Positions 20,301 to 31,448 of a DNA stretch of 64,000 bases are shown here, piece by piece. Position 1 is the first letter of the stretch, and the number at the start of each line of letters is the position of its first letter. Below the pieces are notes generated by a model, which saw only the letters and a program-made list of their open reading frames with translations, did no database searches and was not told where the DNA came from. The stretch spans positions 12,260,303-12,324,302 of the forward strand of contig NC_087075.1 of assembly GCF_026151205.1 (NCBI RefSeq), read 5' to 3'. The position numbers and the translations under genes are program-made. The DNA is from Bolinopsis microptera. Its lineage: Eukaryota; Ctenophora; Tentaculata; Lobata; Bolinopsidae.

Positions 20301-23300
20301 TTGATATTTATTGGTAAGGTCCAGCAGCAGCACAACTCACCTCCCATTCCGTCTCCGAAGACCTTGAATCCTGCAGCAACTTTGGAAGCATGCTCTATCG
20401 GAGCTACGAGAGCATTCGCCAGCCTATCTGCTGTCAACTTAGTTCCTGGAACAAGATAAATTAGTAACTCGAACCTTATCGGTGTAAAGGAGTCAACTTT
20501 CGACAAAGAAATTCCCTCTAAGTCTTAGCTCCCCGCATCAAACATTGTGGTCTGCAGGAACGTCTGCTTCACCACCGTACTGAACATCCATCTAGTGTTG
20601 ATAGTTGAAGTGAGACATCCCACTTGTATTTTATAGATTTCAGGGAGCAGAAAGCTTAAAATATAAGAAAAAACAGTGTAAAAGAAACACGCCACTCACC
20701 AGTGAGATACTCTACCATTTCCCTGGGGCGCTTGCCAGCCCCGTGTTGAAGGAAATGCTCCCTGAAGTACTCGCCAGCGTGTCTGGAGAAGGGGTCTATG
20801 ACAAAGAGTTCCTTGTGTAGGATGTTAGCTATCGCTTTACACCAAAGGTGCGAGTAAACTTGTCCTCCCTGGGAAAAAAGTTGGCTTAGGGTGAACCTGA
20901 AGACGATTTAGGGTGAACTTGAAGACGATTTATGGTGAACTTGAAGACGATTTAGGGTGAACTTGAAGACGATTTATGGTGAACCTGAAGACGATTTAGA
21001 TTTTAGGGTGAACCTGAAGACGATTGAGGGTGAACCTGAAGACGATTTACACATGTATTTTTAAAGTTCCTGCTTAATTGACATTTCATATCACTTATTA
21101 TACATATTATGTTTAAAACAACCCCTTTCAGGCTGGTTACTTTATTTATAAGATATGTACAATTTTATTGCAGGTTAAGTAGTAAGCATGTGGGATTGGA
21201 GTTATATGTGTTTAACAAACGTGGGATTTTGAAAATTGTGACAAGTCAATTAGTCAACTTAGAGGTGGGAGATTAGTCCGTGCGTCATGATTTCTATCTT
21301 AGTTCCACTACCGCTTGGGAATATAATGGATTCTGTTCTGTTTCCGCAACAGACCCTTTAAAGTTATTTATTCCAAGGCCACAACTTGTGATATGTTTAC
21401 ATGCTCCGTGATGTAGTGTGGACTGTGTGTAAGGACCCGAATTCCGTATTAATTATCTTTAATTTTGTCCATTACATTTACATATCGTCAGATTAAATAT
21501 GTTTGCTAGATATTGATACTCTGATATAATACTTATAAATAGATGATGTTTGTTGTCGTGGTAGCATGGCAACAATTGCCTGGATCAATATTATAAATTG
21601 CTTTGGCCTTTTCTAGGATGATCGGTCATGCAGCGTGATCCGTGATTAATGTCGTCAACGTAACAATATTGAACCGAGAACAATTGTTATGACATTTTTA
21701 CTTGCTGTCGGTGACACTAGTATACCGGCTCTAACAATTAGACTTGTGCTAAACAGGCCCTGACACTCTGATAGGCCTAGAGACAGAATATAAGAAAATT
21801 GAATCAAAGCCGATCGAACATAAAAAGTCATAAATCTGCGAATGAGAAACGCTATTACGTCACATATAATCCGATCTATGTAACCAGGTTATTCAAAAGT
21901 CTTTATAGCCCGTGTTAGTGACTCCGTTTATAATACGAGCGCCCTCTTTCTTTACGTTCCTCAGATGCCAGGAACAGCAAGTGTTGATCATAACTTGCTT
22001 AAAAATTTCTATTGTTTAATTTACACATTTTTGATGTAACGAAGAGCTTGCTTTCACTTCTGTGTGTTTCTACGGTAACTTCTAACGTTTCTTGATAGTC
22101 GTTCAAACTTTGTTTGCTGTTAACTTATTTTATTTTAATAATAACACTTTTGCTTTTGCAAGGAATAGGGAAGTTGTCTAAAAAATACCAACCTCGGAGG
22201 AACTGATCAGGATATCCAGCTGTTTAGTCGAGTAGTCGAGTGTAGAATGAGGATAACTGCACAATCAGTGCGGGCAGCAACTCTTATGACAATAACACTC
22301 ATGGACAAGGCCAGGGGCCATGTTAAAGCAAGCCCATCAAGATCACGAACCACAAGATACTCAGAACCCTGGAGTATTGGCACAGTTGAAGTGATTGCTT
22401 TATCAATTTTTGTACCCCTCACTTTTTTGCTGCTAATCTACATAGCTCTCATAACTTATTTGAAATGGCGTCATGACAGATCTCAATACTTAGCTAAACA
22501 AGCCGAGATGTCGGCAATTTTAATTGTGGAGAATCCGGTAGCAGCCAATGTTTAAGCCTAACGTCTCCCAAAGTGATCCAAGAGAAACGAGTCAAGTTCT
22601 GATGATGACACGTACTTTGGTCTTTGAGACAGAATCAAGAAAGGAAGAGTAACGGTTATTCAGCGCTATAATACCAAGTAAGCGACCCGCCAGGAGTTCT
22701 ACAATAATCAACTGGAGAGGATAGTCCGCCCTTACTTACATTAATGGAATCCAAAAACTGGAAGGGCTGTCCTTAAGCTTTGTTCCTCAGGACTTTGGAA
22801 AATTCCGAATTTTTTAAGTTATAAATTGGGTCGGCGGTGCTCAGATTCACGCATTCTAGTTCAAAAATCAACGTTCACCAGAAATCACCCCTTTCGAACT
22901 ACGGTGCGCGTCGAACTAGGGTTCGTGAACCACTCAACAGGCTGCTAACGATAACAAGCAGGCAGAATGAGTGTAATTACTGACCGGTAATAAGAACAAC
23001 CGGCTGAACAGATGGATCCACCGGCATCCTGTAACTTTTTTATAAACGAACTCCAGGACAACATCGATTTCTGTAGAATTTGAACAGAAAAGTATATGAA
23101 TACGAGGTGCACAGAAATTTAAATAGGAGAACTTATCTGTAAATCATATTTGTTACCAGAATATACATAAATACTTCTGTCTATGTAGAAATTTGTGTCT
23201 TATATTACGACCGTTGATTAGATGTTAAAAACGGATGACTCGGTAATTGAGATCATATTATATTCAACCTTTTTAGTATCTTTTTGTGTAAAAATTGGAA

Positions 23301-26300
23301 TTGGTCAGAATAATTGAGTCAGCTTGTTGTGGTACGACCGTTTTATTTCTAAGAAAATCATCTATCTTATTTGTGTTATTGTAATTTGTTTGCATCTTAA
23401 TTTATCGAACGTTTAAATGTAAAACTTGTTTAGTTTTTAAGTTTTGTAACTGAGAGGCCTGACGGATGCCCTAACTTCTCTCAACTACCATGTGTAAAAA
23501 TGCAGAATTGCATTTAATAAGAATCATAAAGATCATTCATCCATAATTCATCGATGCCGTCATCTTACCCTTTTTACATTTAAGCCGTTTTTAAAAATTT
23601 TGTTAAGTGTAGAATGGAAATGATCATATTGTTATGTATCTTTCATACGGAAAGACGGCAATGGCTATCAAGTTTAAAGAGCAAGAACAATTCTGTTGTA
23701 CTTTCGCATGAACTCATAAACAATTGAGTTGACATATATACAAAAGTTATAATGACCCCGACGTGATTTGAACACGCAACCTTCTGATCTGGAGTCAGAC
23801 GCGCTACCGTTGCGCCACGGAGTCATAAACAAATGAGAATGGTTAACATTATAATTAGTTAAGTAAATTTAGGCCCAGGTGTCATTTTATATTTGAATTT
23901 GACTTTGGAGAAGATTAGAACACATTCTTTTGTTAATAGCTTAATAAAAGTTGCTTTAATTCAAGCCGGTGATCACACTTGGAGCGATTGGTTTGACTAT
24001 GAGCCTGCATTGGAAATGAGGGCGAAAATGTCGATGATCCCGCCGCGATTCGAACAAGCATCTGATCTGGAGTCCGTGCTACCGTGCTACCGTGCTACCG
24101 TGCTACCGTGCTACCGTGCTACCGTGCTACCGTGCTACCGTACTACCGTGCTACCGTTGCGCCAAACATCAGATATATTCCGGCACTGTCCAACAAACTA
24201 ACTGTAGCTGGAAGAATGTCTCAGGTATACGAGGATGGTGCAATGTAGTCTATTATACAGAATACCATGTGCTGTATTCTGTGAACTACCAACCTGTGTG
24301 TACAGCTGGTGTGAGCGGAGATGGGGCGCAGTGTCCTCTATGTAGGGTAAATGCGTGTACTTTTCACAGTTCCATGAGTACACATCTGTACTGCTTCGTC
24401 CTGAAAACGGAGGGATTAGTAGCTACACTGCTACACCAGCTACGTGATCCTGGTAACTAGTTCAGCAATTTTCATGAGAAATAGCAGTGCTTCAATGAGA
24501 AATAATTATTACTGAACCTGAAATTCAAGAAGGATAAAATTAGAGATATAATTAAAGAATTAACCAATACCTGAGATTCATAACCTAGTGATACGTCATT
24601 AAAAGTGTAAAACTGAAAAATATCTGTTAACGAAAGTCATCAGATGAAATCTAACCGTCCGAGAAAGGGAAATCAGTGTGCAGACTAAGATCCACTGCAG
24701 ACATGGCCAGTTGCTGTTCAACCTCGTGGGCACGGAATACTAGCTGAGCGTTAGTTATTGCTTGTACTGATACCGGGTTTACTCTGGGTAGCACGCCTGG
24801 GAGGTTTTCCATGTGGTAACTTAATACTGTTTTGAAATGTATATTATTAATACGAAATTAAAAAATTATTAGAAATAATAAAAGTTAGAAATAATAAAAG
24901 TTAGAAATAATAAAGTTAGAATAATAAAGTTAGAAATAATAAAAGTTAGAAATAATAAAAGTTAGAAATAATAAAAGTTAGAAATAATAAAAGTTAGAAA
25001 TAATAAAAGTTAGAAACAATAAAAGTTGGAATAAATTAACACTCACCGGTTCTAGTATGATGTTTCATGATATGATTGAGAACCGTGGGGCTCTGTGCTA
25101 GATTCTGATGTAGATAACCAGATATCAGCTTCATGTCCGGGGACAAACAACTTGCACTTGTCTGATGATGCTTGTTTCGACCTGCACATTTTACAATTCA
25201 AATAATTTTTAATCTTAATTCTAGTCGTTCATTTTTGAACAACGATATAGAAACTATTGCTTACTATTGATTCACCAAATTTAGTTCCAGCAAACATAAA
25301 GTGTGACCTAAGTACGGGATTTTTGGGTTTCAAGCATAACAAATAACTCCACCAACCAAGCATGATATGAATAGCAGATCCCAATTCCCTGAACAGTTTC
25401 TCAAAAGTGCTGACGTTAAGGTGGGGAGGTCTGTACCCATTACCCAGCGTGTAATTACACTCGACAACGCTGATAGGAAGCTGCTTGTTTGTACGTGACC
25501 GGATCACGTGATTACAGGGTGGGGATCTCTTCTTGTCTGACGTGTAGAAATCCAGATACAGCAATCCTGAAATGTTGTGGTTGATCATTTTGTCATTGAA
25601 AATCCAATCGCATCGAATAAATGTGATTGATTCAGTGACTGCGCGTAATAATTCTTAGGCAAACGATTGCATGAAGAAATGGAGAGTCGGAAACAAAAAT
25701 AACTGTGACCCCGACGTGATTTGAACACGCAACCTTCTGATCTGGAGTCAGACGCGCTACCGTTGCGCCACGGAGTCATATCGATGAAAGGCCTGAAATG
25801 TTACAATGAAATGTAGGTAGTGTGTTGATCTTTTTCAGGCTAAGGCGTCGTGATGTGAATAAATATCCAAATCGGAGGAATGAGGGCTCTGGGCTTTTGC
25901 TGTTGTTACGATCTAAAATCTTTAGCTGAATTTAAGCCGTTGACCATTTGATTAGAATAAGTAAAATTGGAGACTTTAAAGGGAATTGTGGACAAAAAGA
26001 TCAGTGACCCCGACGTGATTTGAACACGCAACCTTCTGATCTGGAGTCAGACGCGCTACCGTTGCGCCACGGAGTCATGAAACGTTATGAAATGTAACCT
26101 AGATGATTAGACGTCAAATTAATAATTAATCAGGTAGAGATAGTCTTATCTTCGAATACTTTAACCGAAGTAATTAATGCACCTGTTGAGATTTTAAAAG
26201 TTCGCCTGAATCTAAACTGGTTATTAGGTTAAATAGTTATGGAAGACAGAGGAATTGGGGACAAAAGAACACTGACCCCGACGTGATTTGAACACGCAAC

Positions 26301-29300
26301 CTTCTGATCTGGAGTCAGACGCGCTACCGTTGCGCCACGGAGTCATTAGAAAAATTGCGAAAACCTGGTTTATAAATCGCTGAAATCAGGCAAAGTGCTT
26401 TGAAAATTGTTAAGAGTTTAGAAATCAATATAAATGGCCAAAATGGTACTATTATACTATTATTGGTACCTCAAATATTTCATGATATCATTAAGTTAAG
26501 AACGCAAGTTCCATTTAGTTCGGATTATTTCTTATTTCTTTCCAAATGCCAAGAAGCCAATTCCTTAACATCAAAGATATCATCATATACAGCTTCATCA
26601 TACTCAAGGATCCTGATGAACTCCGATTCATGATACATCTAGTCTACTACATAACTTGAGTCGATTCGCTCCAATGATGAAAAATGAGGGTTGTAAAAAA
26701 TAACATGACAATCAGATCTACACGCGCGCGTAATGGTACTATTTCTCAAATGCCATCAATGAAAAAAGTGCACAATACTTCCAATTCGCGCCACAATAAA
26801 AGCAATGACAGTTTACCGCGCGTCGTAACAATGACAGCCAACCATGTGTTACAAACAGCTATGCCGAAAAAAGCGATTTAAGCCATGTAAATGGAGGTAC
26901 TCACCGAGAGTCCCTCCTTTTCGTGTTCGACAGCTAGTTTGATGACGTCAGAATGCCAAAGTTCACCTTTAATAGGCTGCTCCGCGACTAGCGTCACACC
27001 AAATGTATCTTCCATCCACTGAAACGATTAGTGCATAAATAAAGTAACAAAGTAACGTACAGTGGACGAAAATGAATACTCATCGTCTTGAGGCCTCTAT
27101 GTATCTTCATTTCGCTTAACTCTTATAGATGACCATGGGATGGTCATGAAAAAATTACCAATCTCACCGTTTTGGTAGAGATTGAGTTAGACTCAGCATA
27201 GGGACTGATTTCCATATAATTCAACATCTAAAGCACGGGGAATAAAGATAGTTGCATTATACATGACTTGTACTCTACACCATAACTTACTGTAACTTAC
27301 TTCATGACAATTAACATAACAAAACCACACTTACCACTCCGATCTGCTCCACTACTGATCCCACGGACAGAAAGTCCGCCAAGTGTGGCACAATTATCCT
27401 GGACTCCTCCTTGATATACAGCTTCCTGTAGTCCTCTGCTATGTATCCTGTGTCCCACGGACTGACCACCACTTCACTGACCGCGTGGTATCCTTTGTTG
27501 TAGAAGTGACTGCTTTGCATGTACTGAAATAACGGGAAGTTAAATGAGGTTAAACTGACGTTAAACAATGAGGTTAAACAGAGTAAGAATAGTTTTTTCT
27601 TGTCATTGATTTCTATACTCTGAGCTTTTGAATGGATGATACAGCTTGATATACATTGTAAGGCTGGTAAAATGGAAAATACCTTGATCTTTTCCATTTC
27701 ATACATCTCGTCCCTGGCGGCTGGTCTGATCTGCTCGTGTGTTTCTTCAATGAACTCTTTCACAACAGCAGGAGAACCCGCCATACTGCCCTGTAGTACC
27801 CTCTCCGCATAGTTATTGTAACCTGTAATTTGTAATTTGAGTTATATTAGGATGCATTGAAACTATCGGAATGTGGATTTGCCAGCCCGTAGCAACATTA
27901 AAATATCTCATCGTTTCTCAATAAATGTGATAGATTTGTAGCGGTGTAACTAGTTTAAAATTTGAATGAACACTTGCTTGGTATTGTATCACACAAACTA
28001 GAGTCTGGATAGCCGACAGGAGTAAGGGGACAAGTATCTTTAGCGTTTAGGTCGACTATAAACCAACAGACATAGTTTGAACATGCATCACAACTGAAAT
28101 TGGCTGACCAACAAGCTGAAACCTACCTGTAGCTTGGGCCAGTTTGTGTCGTTTTTTCAGCAGGTTGTGTAATAAAGCCTCTTTTTTGGGGTCGTGTTTG
28201 TAGTAGTTTCTCCATGCATGCTCTCTGATCGCATCAGAGGTGCTCTCGTCTGCCCAATCCGATAGTACTATCTTATTGTCCTGTTTATTAATCAATTAGA
28301 TAATTAATGATGAATTGAAATATTTGTTGTTTTAAAGCTTTGAAGTCTTTGTATCATTCCTAGCTGAAGACGATTTAACAAATGATTTAAAAAGATTCTG
28401 TTTGCAAAAAATTATCATTACTCATATTTTCGCTTTAGTCCTTTCCCACTCTCCTGCAACTGTTTCAGCACAGTTTCAAAGACAGGTAAAATGACTTAAC
28501 ACATACCGGACGTACCTGTTCTGGTAAACTGAGAAGAGAATCATGACATTCCTCTATTGGAATTCTGACTGGAACAACTGTCTCCTTAACAAACGATATT
28601 CCCTCTTTTCCTACCTAACAATATAATAACATTAATAGTTAACAATATCTAACTGATCATCTGCATCAGTTATAGAAAATTAATATTCATTCCTTTATAA
28701 CCTCAAATACTTTATATTCTAACTCAAATTTAGTTTCATAACTTTAAATAAAAACCCAACAAAACTAAAAACTAAACCACATAATATATATGTGGTTTAG
28801 TTTTATTTAAGATTCACATATTATGTGAATATATTCACCTGTTTTATAAGGGTCTGTATTTCAGTGTGTTTCTCAGGTATCTGGTCAGAGCCGTTATTTT
28901 TACAGTCCACCAACAACATCAACACTGCTCTCCGGGATTCACCCTCCATCTTGAGGAATAATTGAGACTTAACCGGAAGCTTCATGTTAAGTAGAACCTA
29001 ATTTATATTTAGTGTTACAAACTTCGAAATTACAGCATCTAACTTTAACTCAAACTAATAAAAGCAGTAGTTAAAATACTACAAAGCAATCAAGGCGAGA
29101 CAGCTACATAGTTATAGCACCTGATTGGTTATCGGGAGGTCCTGGGTTCAATTCCCGCTCTCGGCACATCTCACCCCGACCTTTCACAAAACGTACTACC
29201 TTACTGCCTTGATTAAGTGAGCTGCATGATTGTGACCATGCTGGCCAACCCAGATGAAAAAAAAGGATTCAACTAAGCTAAAACTAGACAGTAGCTAAAG

Positions 29301-30903
29301 ATTAACCTGTTCCCAAGTTTCCGTGTCTTCCACCAGTCGTTTAAGAGCTGAGAAGATAACAGAACTGTTATTCAACTTGTTCATGTATACTTCAGCTTGT
29401 TTCAGTAGTTCACGACCTTCGTCTCTCTTATCGCTGAGTAGCATTTAACATTAATAAGAGATACACTGGATTAGCACTAGCTTTGCAGATGTAGTCATAT
29501 TTGGTACACCTCTTAATAAAGGTGCCTAAATAAAGCTGATTAAATAAAAGGTATTTAACGAAATGTTAAAACTAGATTTCAATTATGTACCAGGGACACA
29601 AATTTCTAAAGAAAGGTAGGAAACCTGGTAGATTGTGCTAAGAAGAGCGCCATGTCACCAACAGAGACAATGTTTCTCACCAGGTCATCTGCCAGTTCTA
29701 GTGTTTCATCTGTACTGCTAGTTTCTAACTGCAGTGGGGTGGGTGTTAGTAGGTGTTACATACATACATGTTACATGGCGAGATCTCCATCCAAAAGGAT
29801 TAGTCTGCGTCGACTGCGTCATTACTTTGTATTATACAACTTCGGCGGGTAACATTTCTCCATCCCTTTCGGTCTGCAGCTAATCTTCTCATACAATCAA
29901 TCGTGAGTCCATTACGATCCAATCTCTGCTTAGCATCCTCAATGAATACATCATTTAAGCTCTTCCTAGGCCTGCCTCTTGATCTCTTCCCATGCTTGGG
30001 TTTCCATTCAAGTAAAAAGTTGGGCAACCGATCTTCAGGCATTCTACTGACATGTCCAAACCAACGCAGCCGTTTTTTTGTTATTATGTCAGCAAGGGCA
30101 GTTATTGATGCCCTTCTTAAAACATAGTAGGTGTTACTAGGTATTAATAAGTGTTACTAGGTGTTAATTAGTGTTACTGTAACTATGGCTTACCTAATTC
30201 TACTAGGTTTTAATAGGTGTTGCTAGGGGTAACTGACTGAGATAGATTCAGAAGTTGAACAATTTATCATAAAAGAATAATTATAAAATGGCATTAAACA
30301 AAAAAGTAAAAAGATATGAAATCCTATACCTGATGGAGTAAATCGTCACATTTACTGGTAACTAAAGTAAAATGATCTTCAAGATCTGTCCTATCAAGCC
30401 CGAAAAGACCACAATTCACTTCATCTAGGAGTAAAAGTATGAAAATTTGTTACACAACCATCGAAATCAGACATGTCGAATAGTGGTGATGTAAAGATGA
30501 TTGAGCGATTAAATTTTGAACGAAATTAGAAGTGCTAGCACTATACCGTTTACAGAAATCTGCTGCTTCTTGTTCAAAATATCCTCAATATCTGTATTGG
30601 CTGGAGATCTAACAACCAGAGTGTCTGAAAGAAGTTATAAGCATGAGAATGAAATCAGGTGCAACTCTTGATATATTTTTGAGTGTTAAGATGACTGTCG
30701 TTGGCCTCATCCAGAATGAAACAACAAAATATTATGGAATGAGTTGAAGAAGAAACTTGTTCACTTAACAGTTAACACATACCATAAAGAGGTTTATTGT
30801 TAACCGCTCTGTTCTCCACAGGTTTTGGGACCTCTAAGGAATGCTGAGAGGTAAGGTAACGTCTCAAAACATTGTATGTATGACGAGGAAGATACCTTAT
30901 CAT
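14370..30903 (-). CDS. MIPEP-like mitochondrial M3 peptidase homologue lacking all zinc ligands, acidic C-terminal tail
   Basis: Homologue of mitochondrial intermediate peptidase (matrix presequence processing). Exons in gene order: 30783-30903, 30547-30624, 30330-30424, 29625-29728, 29307-29433, 28839-28997, 28516-28614, 28127-28280, 27683-27822, 27335-27523, 26901-27018, 25357-25566, 25047-25181, 24656-24826, 24294-24400, 20700-20868, 20341-20445, 19023-19208, 17478-17607, 17021-17065, 15809-15957, 15640-15681, 15025-15092, 14370-14459. They sum to 2991 nt (996 residues) with every phase compatible. The start has an Arg-rich transit peptide ([17 protein letters not shown]). The family's HExGH is here R521-E-L-G-S525 ([17 protein letters not shown]). 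The third ligand, Glu of 'DFxEAPS/DFAEVPS', is L550 (PDMKLIS), 29 residues on as in the family. The peptidase part ends near residue 760 and matches MIPEP length. About 236 further residues are acidic ([19 protein letters not shown]). The donor at 26901 was chosen over 26905 to keep phase. The tail could be a separate gene, but phase continuity argues against it. It is probably a pseudoenzyme. Confidence 0.82.
15155..15590. repeat. Three tandem copies of a roughly 145-bp unit
   Basis: AAATAACTAA(G/A)T(A)TTTGTTAATACCATT...TAAATTCCTG..GTAGGTAAAACTGC...TCAAAGTCTTCT..GTTAATACTTTAAAGCTTT occurs three times (near 15156, 15293 and 15450). It fills most of the intron between peptidase-gene exons 22 and 23, starting about 60 bp from the exon 23 acceptor. 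Confidence 0.8.
15967..16650. repeat. 12-bp minisatellite, about 55 copies, against the exon 21 acceptor
   Basis: The plus-strand unit is GTGGGTGGTAAA. On the transcript strand it is TTTACCACCCAC, a YTNAY branchpoint-like word (TTTAC) plus a pyrimidine-rich stretch. The array begins about 10 bp upstream of the exon 21 acceptor (CTTCAG at 15958-15963). I find no CT on plus, so no AG on the transcript, until about 16681. That leaves roughly 720 nt AG-free. The long LYHP and VKWV reading frames are artefacts of this repeat. Confidence 0.92.
17112..17185. repeat. 11-bp repeat (TCAAATACACT), about 6 copies
   Basis: CAAATACACT repeats at 11 bp in the intron upstream of peptidase-gene exon 20, starting about 45 bp from its acceptor. 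Confidence 0.85.
17605..18040. repeat. 40-bp minisatellite, about 11 copies, overlapping the exon 19 acceptor
   Basis: The unit on plus is GAGCTTGGTTAGTTTCCTTA + CAAATCAGCTAGTTTATTGG. On the transcript each copy contains an ACTAAC branchpoint word, then AAACTAG|CTGAT, the same 3' splice site used by exon 19 (acceptor at 17608), then a GTAAGG donor-like word. So the repeat is an amplified branchpoint/acceptor module. The first unit (about 17640) is slightly diverged and shorter. Confidence 0.92.
19209..20235. repeat. 19-21 bp G-rich minisatellite, about 50 copies, abutting the exon 18 acceptor
   Basis: The plus-strand unit is GGGAGGGTGGGTTTTAG followed by TGG, CCGA or CGG. The array starts within a few bases of the exon 18 acceptor (CCCAG at 19209-19213). 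On the transcript the unit is pyrimidine-rich with a CTAAAAC word (branchpoint-like). On the template strand GGGAGGGTGGG is a G-quadruplex-type motif about 50 times over. Some variants (GGGCTTT) introduce AG on the transcript strand. Confidence 0.92.
20883..21048. repeat. 22-27 bp repeat (GGGTGAACCTGAAGACGATT), about 7 copies
   Basis: Begins about 15 bp upstream of the exon 16 acceptor of the peptidase-like gene. GGGTGAACTTGAAGACGATTTA and the AACCTG variant alternate. Confidence 0.88.
22247..22555 (+). CDS. Possible small single-pass membrane protein, nested antisense in an intron
   Basis: 102 codons, ATG to TAA. The N-terminal half is basic. A hydrophobic segment at about residues 47-71 ([20 protein letters not shown]) is followed by a basic KWRHDR stop-transfer and a short tail. 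It lies in the 3.4-kb intron 15 of the peptidase-like gene on the opposite strand. I do not recognise the family. The chance of a random 102-codon frame in AT-rich DNA is not negligible, but the clean TM/basic-flank pattern makes it worth listing. The remaining 21049-22246 and 22556-23752 of this intron show nothing else. Confidence 0.35.
   Translation: MRITAQSVRAATLMTITLMDKARGHVKASPSRSRTTRYSEPWSIGTVEVIALSIFVPLTFLLLIYIALITYLKWRHDRSQYLAKQAEMSAILIVENPVAANV
23753..23824 (-). tRNA. tRNA-Trp(CCA)
   Basis: 72 nt without an encoded CCA. Acceptor stem GACTCCG/CGGGGTC, anticodon loop CTCCAGA (anticodon CCA), T-arm GTTCAAATC. It matches the animal tRNA-Trp sequence closely. Located in an intron of the peptidase-like gene, same strand. 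Confidence 0.95.
24035..24166 (-). pseudogene. tRNA-Trp pseudogene with an expanded D-arm
   Basis: The 3' half (anticodon arm, CCAGATCAGA-like, and T-arm GTTCGAATCGCGG) and the 5' start (GGCGCAACGGTAG) resemble tRNA-Trp. Between them the D-arm word GCTACCGT (plus strand) is repeated about ten times at 8-bp spacing (24076-24158), destroying the fold. Confidence 0.8.
24867..25030. repeat. 17-bp repeat (AGAAATAATAAAAGTT), about 10 copies
   Basis: The array ends about 17 bp downstream (transcript sense) of the exon 13 donor (GTGAGT at 25046) of the peptidase-like gene. Two units are one or two bases short. Confidence 0.88.
25706..25777 (-). tRNA. tRNA-Trp(CCA)
   Basis: Same sequence as the copy at 23753. 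Lies in the intron between peptidase-gene exons 11 and 12. Confidence 0.95.
26005..26076 (-). tRNA. tRNA-Trp(CCA)
   Basis: Same sequence as the copy at 23753. Second of three within 640 bp in one intron. Confidence 0.95.
26273..26344 (-). tRNA. tRNA-Trp(CCA)
   Basis: Same sequence as the copy at 23753. Third of three in this intron. Upstream flanks share a GGGGACAAAAG/GTGGACAAAAAG word near the 3' side of each copy, suggesting local duplication. Confidence 0.95.
29093..29275 (+). mobile_element. tRNA-derived SINE-like copy
   Basis: Has A-box-like (CATAGTTATAGCACCTG) and B-box (GGTTCAATTCCCG) RNA polymerase III promoter words at tRNA-like spacing. An unrelated body and an A-rich end (GATGAAAAAAAAGGATTC) follow. 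The 5' part cannot form a full cloverleaf. It lies in the intron between peptidase-gene exons 5 and 6. Confidence 0.65.
29815..30127 (-). pseudogene. LINE C-terminal fragment (RTE/'craft'-like)
   Basis: The minus frame gives [19 protein letters not shown], then [17 protein letters not shown] and [12 protein letters not shown], the post-RT tail of many non-LTR retrotransposons. There is no RT core, so it is a 5'-truncated relic in an intron of the peptidase-like gene. Confidence 0.8.
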
Positions 30904-31448
30904 TTTACTGGATATTATCTTGTATCCAGCATCTAGTTCTGTGCTGACGCAATTATTTGGTCTACAAACTAACCGAATTCGTGTTCTCCCATTTTACATG
31001 ATACCTAGCTGGTGATAAGACAGAGTTGAAATTTACGTTTTATTTCGTCCTTTCAAAAACGCTGTACAATTTTAAGAAGTTAAGTACGAAAAATACGGAA
31101 AAATTCCACAAATATTTTGTATCTAAATTTATATCTATTACTCTCAGACAAGACTTCTAAAGTAAAAAAATATATTTCACAGCTCTCAAAAAAGACTTCG
31201 AGTAAAAACGAACATAACGAAATAATTTCAAAACGTTATAAAATCAACATTCTTCATTTTAAACTTAATGTCATAATAAAACAAATATTGGGATTGAGTG
31301 TGCTCCAGCATAGATTAAAAGTCAAATTAGAAAAAATGAATAAACGTGATTATCCCTTTGATGACAAGTCCCTAGATTATCCAATATCGGCTGACAATTC
31401 AAATAAGTTTATGTGATTTACAAAATTCCAATCTCATGCCTCCCTAAG
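30904..31448. other. Intergenic: peptidase-gene 5' flank to F-box 3' flank
   Basis: AT-rich. It must hold the promoter of the leftward peptidase-like gene and the 3' end of the next F-box gene. A lysine-rich plus-strand reading frame (31117-31416) has base composition like the surrounding spacer, and I do not call it a gene. Confidence 0.6.

Noticed and set aside
24198-24460. Plus-strand frame of 122 codons ([14 protein letters not shown])
   Set aside because: Generated by the 8-bp tRNA repeat. The real coding here is peptidase-gene exon 15 on minus.
26400-26881. Two plus-strand frames of 65-77 codons
   Set aside because: Intronic, low complexity, no recognisable domain.
31117-31416. 99-codon lysine-rich plus-strand frame
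   Set aside because: Composition equals AT-rich spacer. No domain, and it lies between two minus-strand genes.
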